DNA of 64,000 nt from contig NZ_VITI01000004.1 of assembly GCF_007827795.1 (NCBI RefSeq), forward strand, positions 1 to 64,000, read 5' to 3'. Origin of the DNA: Azospirillum brasilense. GTDB lineage: Bacteria; Pseudomonadota; Alphaproteobacteria; Azospirillales; Azospirillaceae. Made by a program: the position numbers and the translations under genes. Below are positions 28,936 through 38,781 of this stretch, one piece after another; positions within the stretch are counted from its first letter, which is position 1, and each line of letters begins with the position of its first letter. The notes under the pieces were generated by a model that was given only the letters and a program-made list of their open reading frames with translations, was not told where the DNA came from and did not search any database.

Positions 28936-29103
28936 TTGGAATCGATCAACTGGCTGGGTGTCGTGAGCGTGCTGATGATCGCCGTGCTGGTCGTCCCGGC
29001 GGCCTTGCGGCGCAACCGCAACACTTGGCTGCCCTACGCGGCGGTCTGGGTCGCCGCCATCGTGGCGCTGGTCTGGGCATACGACAGCTTCGGGCCGTTC
29101 TGA
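28936..29103 (+). CDS. Small two-helix membrane protein
   Basis: A 55-aa protein, starting with TTG five bases after an excellent GGGAGG ribosome binding site (GTG at 28930 overlaps that site and is less likely). It has two hydrophobic helices, GVVSVLMIAVLVVPAAL and AAVWVAAIVALVWAY, joined by a basic loop RRNRNTW, so a two-pass inner-membrane protein is likely. Function unknown. The strong translation signal supports a real gene. Confidence 0.6.
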   Translation: MESINWLGVVSVLMIAVLVVPAALRRNRNTWLPYAAVWVAAIVALVWAYDSFGPF

Positions 29104-29151
29104 GCGGCTCAGGCCCGGCCGGGCTTCATCCAAACGGGTGTCCGGCGCCGG

Positions 29152-29412
29152 TCAGGGGCGCGTGTCCTCGTTCAGGGTCATGATGCCGATGCCCATCGCC
29201 ACGCTGCCGAAGGTGAGGATGAGGCTGGCATACAGCATGATCGCGGCAATAATGCCGTGATCGCTGTTTCCCATCAGAGTCGCCAGATTGGCGACGTCAA
29301 GAACCAAAAGCCCCGTCGCCAGAACAACAGCCCCGGCCACGCCGGATGCCAGATGCTTCAGCAAGAACAGGATCGCCGCTTTTTCGAAGGGTTTCATGGT
29401 ACGACTTTTCAT
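29152..29412 (-). CDS. Small hypothetical membrane protein
   Basis: About 86 aa with two hydrophobic helices (LLKHLASGVAGAVVLATGLL and AAIMLYASLILTFGSVAMGI) and a short polar tail, TLNEDTRP. I know no family for it. Three in-frame starts are possible (29421 GTG, 29412 ATG, 29397 ATG); ATG 29412 is a compromise because a GGGA lies upstream. It is convergent with the two-helix protein at 28936-29103. Confidence 0.5.
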   Translation of the reverse strand: MKSRTMKPFEKAAILFLLKHLASGVAGAVVLATGLLVLDVANLATLMGNSDHGIIAAIMLYASLILTFGSVAMGIGIMTLNEDTRP

Positions 29413-29497
29413 GACCGTCACATCCCAGTCATCAACATAGAATTACCCAGGGCGGCGACAATATGACCAAGGGTGGCTTGGCGTCCTAAGGGCTTCT

Positions 29498-30274
29498 CTA
29501 GCCTTTGGTCCCCACCGTGACGTTCGGCGTACCGCCCAAGCGCAGGACGATGCCCGCCAGCTCCTCTGTGGCCGCCACCACGCGGGCCTCGTCGGTGCCG
29601 CGCAGAACGAGGCTGACGCCGAAGAAGCCGTTCCGGAAATAGGGATAGCTGCCGATCTCCAGGTCCGCGTAGCGGTCCTGCAGGGCGCCGAGATCCGCGG
29701 CGATCTGCCCCTCGGCCAGTTCGCAGGCGACGGTGCGGGCGTGCAGGTCCGGCCCGCCCTCCAGCTGCGGCAGGACGCCGTCGAGCATCGCCTGCATGAT
29801 GTTGGGCACGCCCGCCATGACGAAGACGTTGCCGATGCGGAAGCCCGGCGCGGCGCTGATCGGGTTGTCGATCAACGACGCGCCCGCCGGGATGTTGGCC
29901 ATGCGCAGCCGCGCCTCGTTCAGCTTCGACGGGTCGCCGTAATGGCGTTCCAGCCGGGCCACGGCCTCGGCGTTGCGCTCCAGCGGCACGCCGAAGGCCT
30001 TGGCGACGCAGGCCGAGGTGATGTCGTCGTGGGTCGGCCCGATGCCGCCCGTGGTGAAGACGTAGCCGTAGCGGCCGCGCAGGGCGTCCAGCGCCACGAC
30101 GATCTCCTCCTCCACGTCCGGGACGACGCGGGCCTCGCGCAGACGGACACCGATGCCGGCCAGCTTCTCCGCGATGTGCGGCAGGTTGGCATCCTTGGTG
30201 CGGCCCGACAGGATCTCGTTGCCGATGACGAGGACGGCGGCGGTCGGGTTGGGATTCGGGGAGGGCGCGGACAT
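29498..30274 (-). CDS. CinA-type molybdopterin-binding domain protein
   Basis: A 258-aa protein of the competence/damage-inducible CinA N-terminal (MoaB/MogA-like) family. It carries [20 protein letters not shown], the [20 protein letters not shown] binding-site motif and [16 protein letters not shown]. It lacks the C-terminal nicotinamide-nucleotide amidase domain of full CinA, so it belongs to the short form, whose role is not settled. ATG at 30274 is chosen because family similarity starts just after it. It is divergent from sfsA across 82 bp. Confidence 0.85.
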   Translation of the reverse strand: MSAPSPNPNPTAAVLVIGNEILSGRTKDANLPHIAEKLAGIGVRLREARVVPDVEEEIVVALDALRGRYGYVFTTGGIGPTHDDITSACVAKAFGVPLERNAEAVARLERHYGDPSKLNEARLRMANIPAGASLIDNPISAAPGFRIGNVFVMAGVPNIMQAMLDGVLPQLEGGPDLHARTVACELAEGQIAADLGALQDRYADLEIGSYPYFRNGFFGVSLVLRGTDEARVVAATEELAGIVLRLGGTPNVTVGTKG

Positions 30275-30356
30275 GCGGAGTCGGCTCCGTTCTCGGTTGT
30301 GGCGGGGATGGCGGGCTTGCCGGGCGGCGGGGGCGCGCTTTAACCTGGGGCCCAAG

Positions 30357-31100
30357 ATGCGCTTCCCCACCCCCCTCCTGCAAGGCCGCCTCGTCCGCCG
30401 CTACAAGCGGTTTCTCGCCGACGTGGACCTCGACGGCACCCTGGTCACCGCCCATGTGCCGAACTCGGGCAGCATGATCGGGCTAGACGCTCCCGGCGCC
30501 GCCGTCTGGCTGTCGCGGTCGGACAATCCCAAGCGCAAGCTCGCCCACACGCTGGAGCTGGTCGAGGCACTTGACGAGCCCGACACTCCCTGTCTTGTCG
30601 GCGTCAACACGTCGCATCCCAATGGGCTGGTCGCCGCCGCCATCGCCGCCGGCACCATCCCGGAACTGGCCGGCTATGCCCGGCTGCGCCGCGAGGTGAA
30701 GTACGGCCGCAACTCCCGCATCGACATCCTGCTGGAGGACGAGGCCCGGCCGCCGGCCTATGTCGAGGTCAAGAACGTCCATCTGCGCCGCCCCGCGCGG
30801 GGCGACGGGCGGGCCGCCGAGTTCCCCGACTGCGTGACCGCCCGCGGCGCCAAGCATCTGGTGGAGATGGCCGGGATGGTCCGCCAGGGCGCGCGGGCGG
30901 TCATGGTCTATCTTGTGCAGCGCGCCGACTGCACCCACTTCCGAGTCGCCGCCGACATCGACCCCGCCTACGCCGCCGGATTGCGCCTCGCGCTCGAATC
31001 GGGGGTGGAAGCCGTGTGCTGGTCCTGTAGGATCACCCCGCAGGCGATCGAGCTGGAACGGCCTTTGCCGATCCTGCATGGGCCGATCCGCACGGATTGA
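30357..31100 (+). CDS. sfsA: SfsA family DNA/RNA nuclease-like protein
   Basis: A 247-aa SfsA protein (sugar fermentation stimulation A). The N-terminal OB-like domain reads [20 protein letters not shown] and [14 protein letters not shown]. The C-terminal domain has the nuclease-like motif [13 protein letters not shown] followed by [10 protein letters not shown], matching the D-x(n)-ExK arrangement, then [16 protein letters not shown]. Biochemical role is poorly known; in E. coli it was linked to maltose gene expression. It is followed 71 nt later by map. Confidence 0.92.
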   Translation: MRFPTPLLQGRLVRRYKRFLADVDLDGTLVTAHVPNSGSMIGLDAPGAAVWLSRSDNPKRKLAHTLELVEALDEPDTPCLVGVNTSHPNGLVAAAIAAGTIPELAGYARLRREVKYGRNSRIDILLEDEARPPAYVEVKNVHLRRPARGDGRAAEFPDCVTARGAKHLVEMAGMVRQGARAVMVYLVQRADCTHFRVAADIDPAYAAGLRLALESGVEAVCWSCRITPQAIELERPLPILHGPIRTD

Positions 31101-31171
31101 CCGCAATCTCTGTTCGCCGCCGGGCCTGCCGGCGCGTTTTCTTGGGACCTGATCTGTAAGGGACGACTCTC

Positions 31172-32005
31172 TTGGACCACGACGACCTCGATTCCCATCG
31201 CATCCGGATTCATGGGCCGGAGGATTTCGAGGGCATGCGCAAGGCCGGACGGCTGGCCGCGGCCACGCTCGATTTCATCACGCCCTATGTCCAGCCGGGC
31301 GTCACCACCGGCGAGCTGGACCGGCTGCTGGAGCAGCACATCCGCGACCATGGCGGCGTCCCGGCCCCGCTCGGCTACCGCGGCTTCCCGAAGGCCAACT
31401 GCATTTCCGTCAATCATGTGGTCTGCCACGGCATCCCCGGCGACAAGCGGTTGCAGAACGGCGACATCCTGAACATCGACGTCACCCCGATCCTGGACGG
31501 CTGGTACGGCGACAGCAGCCGCATGTATCTGTGCGGCGACGTCGGCGTGAAGGCGAAGAAGCTGGTGGACGTCACCTACGACGCGCTGATGATCGGCATT
31601 GCCCAGGTGAAGCCGGGCGCCACGCTGGGCGACATTGGCCACGCCATCCAGACCTTCGCGGAAGGTCACCGCTACTCGGTGGTCCGTGACTTCTGCGGCC
31701 ACGGGCTGGGCCGCGTCTTCCACGAGCCGCCGTCGGTCCTGCATTTCGGCAACCCCGGCACCGGCGCCGTCCTGCGCGAGGGCATGATCTTCACCATCGA
31801 GCCGATGATCAACGCCGGCCGCTACGACGTGAAGATCCTCGGCGACGGCTGGACCGCGGTGACCAAGGACAAGTCGCTGTCCGCCCAGTTCGAGCATTCC
31901 ATCGGCGTGACCAAGGACGGCTGCGAGATCTTCACCCTGTCCCCCGCCGGCTTCCACAAGCCCCCCTACGCCGTCCCGGCCGAGGAAACGACCGCGGCGG
32001 TGTGA
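31172..32005 (+). CDS. map: Methionine aminopeptidase, type I
   Basis: Removes the initiator methionine from nascent proteins (277 aa). Metal ligands and surrounding motifs are visible: NHVVCHGIPGDKRLQNGDIL, NIDVTPILDGWYGDSSRMY (two aspartates), FCGHGLGRVFHEPPSVLHFG (histidine), GMIFTIEPMIN and QFEHSIGVTKDG (two glutamates). It uses a TTG start, eight bases after AAGGGA. It is followed by radC in the same direction. Confidence 0.95.
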   Translation: MDHDDLDSHRIRIHGPEDFEGMRKAGRLAAATLDFITPYVQPGVTTGELDRLLEQHIRDHGGVPAPLGYRGFPKANCISVNHVVCHGIPGDKRLQNGDILNIDVTPILDGWYGDSSRMYLCGDVGVKAKKLVDVTYDALMIGIAQVKPGATLGDIGHAIQTFAEGHRYSVVRDFCGHGLGRVFHEPPSVLHFGNPGTGAVLREGMIFTIEPMINAGRYDVKILGDGWTAVTKDKSLSAQFEHSIGVTKDGCEIFTLSPAGFHKPPYAVPAEETTAAV

Positions 32006-32094
32006 TGGCGCTCCGAGCGTGATGTTCCCGCGGATGTGATTTTCGCGCGGAAGAGGTATAGTCCCGACGCACACATTCGTATGGTGGCGTCGGG

Positions 32095-32874
32095 ATGGCG
32101 GGACGGAAGAGCGCGAAGCGGCTTGGGGATGCGGAGGAGGCTCGGGAGCTTCCCGGGCTGGAGCCGTCCGCCGTTCCTGCTTCGGAGGACCCCCACCACA
32201 AGGGCCACCGCCAGCGTCTCTACACCCGTTTCCTCGACGGCGGCCCGGACGCGCTCCAGGATTACGAGCTGCTGGAGATGATCCTCTTCGCGGTCAACCC
32301 GCGCCGCGACGTGAAGCCGCTGGCCAAGGCCCTGATCCGCGATTTCGGCGACATCTGGAGCGTCGTCAACGCCCCGCCGCCCCGTCTGCGCACCTATTGC
32401 GTGGGAGAGGTTTCGCTGGCTTCCGACAAGGCCGTCGCGACGCTGCGGGCGGTCGGGGCGGCGGCGCTGCGCGGGATGCGCCAGCGGGTGATGGACCGGC
32501 CCGTGCTGGCCAACTGGCAATCGCTGCTGGACTACTGCACCGCCGCCATGGCGCACCAGCCGATGGAGCAGTTCCGCCTGCTCTTCCTCGACCGCAAGAA
32601 CAAGCTGATCGCCGACGAGGTGCAGCAGACCGGCACGGTGGACCACACCCCGGTCTACCCGCGCGAGGTGGTGCGGCGCGCGCTGGAGCTGTCGGCCAGC
32701 GCCATCATCCTGGTGCACAACCACCCGTCCGGCGATCCCACCCCCAGCCGCGCCGACATCGAGATGACCAAGGAGATCCTGCGCGCCGCCCACAGCCTGG
32801 GCATCGCGGTCCATGACCACGTCATCGTCGGCAAGGGCAAGCATGTCAGTTTCAAAGCCCAAGGGTTGATATAG
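32095..32874 (+). CDS. radC: RadC/JAB-domain protein
   Basis: A 259-aa RadC family protein. A helix-hairpin-helix-like N-terminal region ([33 protein letters not shown]) is followed by the JAB1/MPN metalloprotease-like fold with [18 protein letters not shown], which supplies the zinc ligands, and [19 protein letters not shown] at the end. The name refers to DNA repair, but the molecular activity is not established. It follows map by 89 nt. Confidence 0.93.
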   Translation: MAGRKSAKRLGDAEEARELPGLEPSAVPASEDPHHKGHRQRLYTRFLDGGPDALQDYELLEMILFAVNPRRDVKPLAKALIRDFGDIWSVVNAPPPRLRTYCVGEVSLASDKAVATLRAVGAAALRGMRQRVMDRPVLANWQSLLDYCTAAMAHQPMEQFRLLFLDRKNKLIADEVQQTGTVDHTPVYPREVVRRALELSASAIILVHNHPSGDPTPSRADIEMTKEILRAAHSLGIAVHDHVIVGKGKHVSFKAQGLI

Positions 32875-32958
32875 CCGCAACCCTGTCCTGCAGTCCCATC
32901 TTGTCGCCTGGATCGGCGCCCCCATATGTGCGGCGTTCGTCACCATAGAGGTAGCACC

Positions 32959-33384
32959 ATGGGCCTTTTCGACATGTTCAAGGGATCGGCGCCGCTGGAT
33001 CTCACCCCCCGCCGGACGCTCGTCGTCTCGCTGATCTACTGCATGGGCTCGGACGGGGAGCTGGACCCGGAGGAGGTCGGCCACCTGCTGTCCGTGATGG
33101 GCCGCAGCGCCACGCGGGAGGAGCTGGACCGCTGCTTCAAATACGCGCGCAGCACCCCGCCGGACGCCTTCCTCGCCGCCGCCACGCCGAACCTGAACGA
33201 GCAGCAGCGGCTGTGCATCCTGTTGAACATGATCGACAGCGCCATGGCCGACGGCGAAGCCGAACAGGGCGAGCGTGACCTGATCGCGCGCTTCCAGCAG
33301 GCCTTCGGCCTCGACGACGCCAAGCTCGGCCCCTACTTCCAGGCACTGGCCGCCAAGAACGACCGCAGCGTGCTGGGCGCGTAA
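32959..33384 (+). CDS. TerB-like small helical protein
   Basis: A 141-aa helical protein similar to the TerB/DjlA-N fold. RTLVVSLIYCMGSDGELDPE and NMIDSAMADGEAEQGERDLI are the acidic, metal-binding-like repeats of that family. Its role is unknown; TerB domains occur in stress and tellurite-resistance contexts, though no ter genes are here. ATG at 32959 has GAGG 7 nt upstream. It converges with the c-di-GMP gene. Confidence 0.7.
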   Translation: MGLFDMFKGSAPLDLTPRRTLVVSLIYCMGSDGELDPEEVGHLLSVMGRSATREELDRCFKYARSTPPDAFLAAATPNLNEQQRLCILLNMIDSAMADGEAEQGERDLIARFQQAFGLDDAKLGPYFQALAAKNDRSVLGA

Positions 33385-33430
33385 GCCCCCCTCGCGCTCC
33401 TGGCCCGCGCTCCCTGGAGCGCATCGCCCG

Positions 33431-36400
33431 TCAGCCGACCGCCTCCCCGACCGCTTCCGGGGGGGCGGCTTGACGGGCGATGAAGGCCACGAAGTCGTCA
33501 TAGGGCATGGGGCGGCCCAGCAGATAGCCCTGGATCTGGTCGCAACCCAGCCGGGCGAGCCCACCAAACTGCTCCTCGGTCTCCACCCCCTCGGCCAGGG
33601 TCTGCATGCGCAGCGAGCGCGCCATGCCGATGATCGCCTCGGCGATGGCCCCGCCGTCGGACCCGTCGGTCAGGCTGGTCACGAAGGAGCGGTCGATCTT
33701 CAGCTTGTCGACGCGGAAGCGCTTGAGATAGCTGAGGCTGGAATAGCCGGTGCCGAAATCGTCGATGGCCAGCGCCACCCCCATCTCGCGCAGCCGGGCG
33801 AAGGTGCCGGTGACCATGTCGGATTCGTCCATCAGGACGCTTTCCGTCACCTCCAGCTCCAGGCAGCGGGCCGGGACCTTGTAGGCGTCCAGCCAGAAGG
33901 CCACGCGGTCGGCCAGACCGGGACGGCGCAGCTGCACCGCCGACAGGTTGATGGCGATGAGAAGCGGATGGCCGCGGGCGAGCAGGTCGGCAGCGCGGCG
34001 GCAGGCCTCGCCCAACACCCAGTCGCCGATCGGCTGGATCAGGCCGGTGTCCTCGGCCACCGGGATGAACTGGCCGGGTGGGATCATCGTGCCGTCGCGG
34101 CGGCGCCAGCGCAGCAGCCCTTCCGCGCCCACAAGACGGCGGCCGTCCACGGCGAACTGCGGCTGGAAATGCAGCTCCAGCTCGTTGTCGGCCAGGGCGT
34201 GGCGCAGGTTGCTTTCCAGCCACATCCGCTCCGACGCCCGCTTGTTCAGCTGCGGCGTGAAGAACTGATGGTTGGCGCGCCCCGCCTCCTTGGCGGCGTA
34301 CATCGCCATGTCCGCGCATTTCAGAAGCGCGTCGATGGTCGTCGCGTCGTCGGGATAGAGCGCGATGCCGATGGACGGCGAGATCTGCAGCTCATGCCCG
34401 TCCACCGGGAAGGATTCGGTCATCGCCCTCAGCACCTTGCGGGCCACCGAGCAGGCCGCGTCGGGTCCGTCCAGGTCGTTGACGAGGATGACGAACTCGT
34501 CGCCGCCCTGGCGGCTGACGGTGTCGCTGGCCCGCACCGTCTCCAGGAGCCGGGCCCCCACCGCGCGCAACAGCCGGTCGCCGACGCCATGCCCCAGGCT
34601 GTCGTTGATGGTCTTGAAGCGGTCGAGATCGACGAACAAAAGCCCCACCTTGGTGCCGTGCCGGTCGGCGGCGAGCATCGCGCGCTCCAGCCGGTCGCAC
34701 AGCAGGAAGCGGTTGGGCAGGTCGGTCAGGAAGTCATACTGCGCCAGGTGCCGGATGCGCTCCTCCTGGGCGCGCTTCTCGGTGATGTCGGAGAAGGCGG
34801 CGATGTAGTTGACGGCCTCCCCCGCCTCGTTGCGCACCATCTGGATGCTGAGCCACTCCGGATAGACCTCGCCGGACTTGCGCTTGTTCCAGATCTCGCC
34901 GGACCAGTGGCCCTCCTCCTTCAGCTTCACCCACATTTCGGCGTAGAAGGCGCCGTCCTGCCGGCCCGAGGCGAGCATGGCCGGATCGCCGCCGATCACC
35001 TCCTCGCGGCTGTAGCCGGTGATGCGGCAGAAGGCGTCGTTGACCGCGACGATGCGGTTCTTCTCGTTGGTGACGACCATGCCTTCCGCGGCGTTGTCGA
35101 ACACCTTGGCGGACAGCCGCAGCTCCCACTCCGCGCGCTTGCGCTCCGAGATGTCGCGGGCGATGGCGCAGTAGTAGGCGTCGCCTTCGTAGGTGACGCG
35201 GCTGGCCGTCACCTCCAGCTCCAGCGCGCGCCCATCGCGGGTTTGGTAGAGCGTCTCGTAATGGGCCGACGCCTCGACCGCCTCGTCGCGGAAACGTTCC
35301 AGCAAGTCGGCGTGGGTGCCGGCCAGCCCGGCCAGCGGGGCGCCCAGAGCGTCGCAGCCGAAGGGGTTGACGTAGGCGATGCGCAGCTCCGCATCCGCCA
35401 GCACGACGATCTCGGACACATGGTCCACGAAGAAGTTGGCGAGATAGAGCTGCCGCGCCCGCTCGCGCAGCATGCTGTCGCTCTCCCGCATGTTCGACTG
35501 GTAGCCGCGGACGATGCGGCGGACCCAGCCGGTGACCAGCCAGGACACCCCGGCCGACGCGCCCAGCGCCAGCGCCAGCACCGCCACCGTGGTCAGGATG
35601 CGCTTCTTCATGCCGGCGCTGATCTCGGCCCGCCGCTGGGCCATCACGGAGTCGATGTCGTCGGCGTAGAAGCCGGCGACCAGCACCCACCCCCAGACGT
35701 CCGGCGACGAGGCGTAGGACAGCTTCGGCGCCGGGCGCCCGGTGACCGGATGCACCCAGTCGAAGCGCAGCTCCCCGCCGCCCGTCAGCCCGGCCTCCAG
35801 CAGGCGGGTGACCAGGTCCCGCTCGGTCTCCCACGGCAGGTCGCGGGCGTTCCTGCCCTCCGCCGCCGGCGAGGTCGGCGAGAGCAGCACCTCGCCATCC
35901 TCGCGCAGAACGGCGATGAAGCCCGAATCCCCGAAGCGCCGGGCGCGCAGCCGCTCCAGGGTCTCGCGCTGGAGCTTCTCCTCCACCGCCCCGACATAGT
36001 CGCCGGCCCCGATCAGCCAGTCGAACGGCTCGAACCGGCGGACATAGGCGAACTTGTCGGACATGCTGTGCGGGTTGCCCGGCGCATACCAGCGGTAGCG
36101 GGTGAAGCCCTGCATCTCCGGATCGTCCACGGCGCGGATCAGGTTGCGCATGATCGGGCGCCCCTGGTCGTCGCGATTGTCGAGCAGCGAGCTGCCCTCC
36201 CGCTGCGGGTCGGTGGGCAGCAGCACGCAGGTGCCCTGCATGTCGTCGATGAAGTAGTAGCCGCGCCCGGCGAAGAAGCGCAGGGGCCGCAGGGTTTCCT
36301 TGATCGACTGCCGGATCGACACCTCCGGCAGATACTCCTTCTCGCGCTCGTAGATGGTCCAGGCGATGCCGTAGGCCTCGTCCACCTTGGCGCGCAGCTC

Positions 36401-36685
36401 GGCGCGCAGCAGCGGTTCGGTGCGCGACCGCATGTAGGCGAGGTAGGAGCGCGCGTTCTCCAGTTCCTCCTGCAGGGTCTGGCGCTGCACTTCCAGGTAG
36501 CGGGCTTCGGTCTGCCTCAGGTCAGCTTCGAAATCCAGCCGGTGCTGCCAGATGAAGTAGGCACCCAAGCCCACCACCACCGCCGCGACCAGAAACAGGG
36601 AGGTCAGGAACTGCAGACGGTAAAGGCGCCTTTCGTCCGAAGTCCGGGACGGCTCGCGCATCAACTCGGCGATCGGATCGGACAA
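33431..36685 (-). CDS. Cache-PAS-PAS-GGDEF-EAL c-di-GMP signalling protein
   Basis: A 1084-aa membrane protein that makes and/or degrades cyclic di-GMP. A transmembrane helix (about 24-46) is followed by a periplasmic Cache region (FFAGRGYYFIDDMQGTCVLL, FEPFDWLIGAGDYVG repeated in FDWVHPVTG...WGWVLVAGFYADDID). A second helix lies near 340-362, then two PAS domains, a GGDEF domain with an intact RQGGDEFVIL (727-731) and an EAL domain. In the EAL domain the signature reads EGL (Glu855), while DDFGTGYSSLSYLKRF, KIDRSFV and AEGVETEEQ are normal, so phosphodiesterase activity is likely kept. TTG is taken as start because AGGAGG lies 7 nt upstream. Confidence 0.9.
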   Translation of the reverse strand: MSDPIAELMREPSRTSDERRLYRLQFLTSLFLVAAVVVGLGAYFIWQHRLDFEADLRQTEARYLEVQRQTLQEELENARSYLAYMRSRTEPLLRAELRAKVDEAYGIAWTIYEREKEYLPEVSIRQSIKETLRPLRFFAGRGYYFIDDMQGTCVLLPTDPQREGSSLLDNRDDQGRPIMRNLIRAVDDPEMQGFTRYRWYAPGNPHSMSDKFAYVRRFEPFDWLIGAGDYVGAVEEKLQRETLERLRARRFGDSGFIAVLREDGEVLLSPTSPAAEGRNARDLPWETERDLVTRLLEAGLTGGGELRFDWVHPVTGRPAPKLSYASSPDVWGWVLVAGFYADDIDSVMAQRRAEISAGMKKRILTTVAVLALALGASAGVSWLVTGWVRRIVRGYQSNMRESDSMLRERARQLYLANFFVDHVSEIVVLADAELRIAYVNPFGCDALGAPLAGLAGTHADLLERFRDEAVEASAHYETLYQTRDGRALELEVTASRVTYEGDAYYCAIARDISERKRAEWELRLSAKVFDNAAEGMVVTNEKNRIVAVNDAFCRITGYSREEVIGGDPAMLASGRQDGAFYAEMWVKLKEEGHWSGEIWNKRKSGEVYPEWLSIQMVRNEAGEAVNYIAAFSDITEKRAQEERIRHLAQYDFLTDLPNRFLLCDRLERAMLAADRHGTKVGLLFVDLDRFKTINDSLGHGVGDRLLRAVGARLLETVRASDTVSRQGGDEFVILVNDLDGPDAACSVARKVLRAMTESFPVDGHELQISPSIGIALYPDDATTIDALLKCADMAMYAAKEAGRANHQFFTPQLNKRASERMWLESNLRHALADNELELHFQPQFAVDGRRLVGAEGLLRWRRRDGTMIPPGQFIPVAEDTGLIQPIGDWVLGEACRRAADLLARGHPLLIAINLSAVQLRRPGLADRVAFWLDAYKVPARCLELEVTESVLMDESDMVTGTFARLREMGVALAIDDFGTGYSSLSYLKRFRVDKLKIDRSFVTSLTDGSDGGAIAEAIIGMARSLRMQTLAEGVETEEQFGGLARLGCDQIQGYLLGRPMPYDDFVAFIARQAAPPEAVGEAVG

Positions 36686-37019
36686 CGAAAGCCCTCCTGG
36701 AACCACGCCCGGCGTTGCCCGTCCACGGCGCATATGACACATCATTAGTGCGCACGGCCGGGGCTCGGCAAGTTCAAGGTGAAGAAGCCGGCGCGACCAA
36801 TTGCCAGTCTTTGCGATTTTTCCGGGAACAAGAGCCTGTCCTTGGAAACCTTATGACGCGCGCGCCGTGTCCGATGGGGCTGCGAAGGGGCTTTGCAGCG
36901 CCGTCCGGCGCGGCTATGGTCCCGCGCGCGAGCAAGACGGGGCGGTTTCCGCCGCTGCAAAGTCCCGATACGCCCCGCCCGCCCCCAAGCGTTCAGGTCC
37001 GCCACCCCCGGAGAGTCCG
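36686..37019. promoter_or_regulatory. Divergent intergenic region before purB
   Basis: A 334-bp gap between the leftward c-di-GMP gene and rightward purB. Both promoters should be inside. I see no convincing operator, riboswitch or small gene; the open frames reading across it are weak extensions of purB frames. Confidence 0.4.
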
Positions 37020-38315
37020 ATGATCCCCCGCTACACCCGCCCCGAAATGGCCCGCATCTGGGAGCCGGAGAACCGGTTCCGCATCTGGTTCGAGATCGAG
37101 GCGCACGCCTGCGACGCGCAGGCGGAGCTGGGCGTCATCCCGAAGGAGGCCGCCGCCGCCGTGTGGGAGCGTGGCAAGTGGGAGATCGACCGTATCGACG
37201 AGATCGAGCGGGAGACCCGCCACGACGTCATCGCCTTCCTGACCAACCTCGCCGAACATGTCGGGCCGGAGGCGCGCTTCGTCCACCAGGGCATGACCTC
37301 GTCCGACGTGCTGGACACCTGCCTCGCCGTGCAGATGACCCAGGCCGCCGACCTGCTGCTCGACGACATGGACAAGCTGCTGGCCGTGCTGAAGCGCCGC
37401 GCCTACGAGCACAAGGACACCGTCACCATCGGGCGCAGCCACGGCATCCACGCCGAGCCGACGACCTTCGGCCTGAAGCTGGCCGGCCATTACGCCGCCT
37501 TCGCCCGCGGGCGCGAGCGTCTGGTCCAGGCGCGCGCCGACATCGCCACCTGCGCCATCTCCGGCGCCGTCGGCACCTTCGCCAACATCGACCCGCGGGT
37601 CGAGCAGCACGTCGCCGCCAAGATGGGGCTGACGCCGGAGCCGGTGTCCACCCAGGTCATCCCGCGCGACCGTCACGCCTTCTACTTCTCGGTGCTGGGC
37701 GTCATCGCCTCGTCGATCGAGAATCTGGCCGTGGAGATCCGCCACCTCCAGCGCACCGAGGTGCGCGAGGCGGAGGAGTATTTCCATCCGGGCCAGAAGG
37801 GCTCCTCGGCGATGCCGCACAAGCGCAACCCGGTGCTGTCGGAGAACCTGACCGGTCTGGCGCGCATCGTCCGCGCCGCCGTCGTCCCGGCGCTGGAGAA
37901 CGTCGCCCTGTGGCACGAGCGCGACATCTCCCACAGCTCGGTCGAGCGCATGTTCGGCCCCGACGCCACGGTGACGCTGGACTTCGCGCTGGCCCGCCTG
38001 ACCGGCATGATGGACAAGCTGGTGGTCTATCCGGAGCGCATGCAGAAGAACCTGGACGATCTGGGCGGACTGGTCTTCTCGCAGCGCGTCCTGCTGGCCC
38101 TGACCCAGGCCGGGATGAGCCGCGAGGACAGCTACAAGGCGGTGCAGCGCAACGCCATGCAGGTGTGGGAGAAGGGCGGCAACTTCCTCGACCTGCTGTC
38201 GTCGGACGCCGACGTCGCGAAGCACATCTCCCGCGAGACGCTGGCCCCGATGTTCGACATGACCTACCACACGAAGAACGTCGACATGGTGTTCAAGCGC
38301 GTGTTCGGCGAGTGA
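37020..38315 (+). CDS. purB: Adenylosuccinate lyase
   Basis: Acts twice in purine synthesis, splitting fumarate from SAICAR and from adenylosuccinate (431 aa). The start MIPRYTRPEMARIWEPENRF is typical, followed by RFVHQGMTSSDVLDT, TIGRSHGIHAEPTTFGLKLA with the catalytic histidine, and the superfamily signature GQKGSSAMPHKRNPVLSENL with the mobile catalytic serine loop. The ATG has GGAG 7 nt upstream. It heads a chain of purine genes characteristic of alphaproteobacteria. Confidence 0.97.
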   Translation: MIPRYTRPEMARIWEPENRFRIWFEIEAHACDAQAELGVIPKEAAAAVWERGKWEIDRIDEIERETRHDVIAFLTNLAEHVGPEARFVHQGMTSSDVLDTCLAVQMTQAADLLLDDMDKLLAVLKRRAYEHKDTVTIGRSHGIHAEPTTFGLKLAGHYAAFARGRERLVQARADIATCAISGAVGTFANIDPRVEQHVAAKMGLTPEPVSTQVIPRDRHAFYFSVLGVIASSIENLAVEIRHLQRTEVREAEEYFHPGQKGSSAMPHKRNPVLSENLTGLARIVRAAVVPALENVALWHERDISHSSVERMFGPDATVTLDFALARLTGMMDKLVVYPERMQKNLDDLGGLVFSQRVLLALTQAGMSREDSYKAVQRNAMQVWEKGGNFLDLLSSDADVAKHISRETLAPMFDMTYHTKNVDMVFKRVFGE

Positions 38316-38351
38316 TCGGCCGGGGGCCTCGCTGATCCGCGGGAGCCCCCG

Positions 38352-38452
38352 CCCTTCCCACGGCTTCGCCGCGGGCCCCTTCCCTCCCCCGCCTTCGGCA
38401 AGGGAGGGAGTTGTCCCCTCCCCTGCGAAGCGGGGGAGGGTCAGGGTGGGGG
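38352..38452. repeat. REP-like intergenic G/C hairpin module
   Basis: Bases 38352-38393 are identical to 47560-47601 near purL, and the following CCCTCCC...GGGAGGG and CCCCTCCC...GGGGGAGGG arms form hairpins, ending in AGGGTCAGGGTGGGGG. The element sits between the convergent ends of purB and the DUF1476 gene and may serve as a shared terminator. Confidence 0.7.
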
Positions 38453-38460
38453 CACGCCCC

Positions 38461-38781
38461 TTACTCCGCGTGCACCTGCTGGCGGGCGACGTCCAGCAGT
38501 TGGGCCAGCTCCTTCTCCACGCGGTGGTCGGAGATGTCCACGCCCCTCGCGTGCAGGTCGGCGGCCAGACGGTCGCGGATGTCGTGCGGACCGGTGGCCG
38601 AGATGTCGGCGTCGATGATCTGGCGGACGTAAGCGTCCGCCTCGCCCCCGGTCAGGCCCAGCAGGCTCGCCGCCCAGAGTCCCGCCAGCCGGTCGCGGCG
38701 CGCGCGAATCCTGAAGAGCAGGTCCTGGTCGTGCTGGAACTTGTTCTCGAAGGCCCTCTCGCGCTCGTCGAAGGTCGTCAT
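38461..38781 (-). CDS. DUF1476 protein, ATPase inhibitor zeta family
   Basis: A 106-aa protein beginning MTTFDERERAFENKFQHDQD. This is the hallmark of DUF1476, which includes the zeta subunit shown in Paracoccus to inhibit the F1 part of ATP synthase. The N-terminal inhibitory helix (DERERAFENKF) and the four-helix body (LFRIRARRDRLAGLWAASLL, ADAYVRQIIDADI) are intact. ATG follows AGGAG by 8-9 nt. It is transcribed against the purine genes between purB and purC, a recurrent place for it in this class, although it has no obvious metabolic link to purines. Confidence 0.88.
   Translation of the reverse strand: MTTFDERERAFENKFQHDQDLLFRIRARRDRLAGLWAASLLGLTGGEADAYVRQIIDADISATGPHDIRDRLAADLHARGVDISDHRVEKELAQLLDVARQQVHAE

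Noticed and set aside
33470..36748. 1092-codon open frame opposite the GGDEF-EAL gene
   Set aside because: The same kind of shadow; the minus strand carries intact GGDEF, EAL and PAS motifs.
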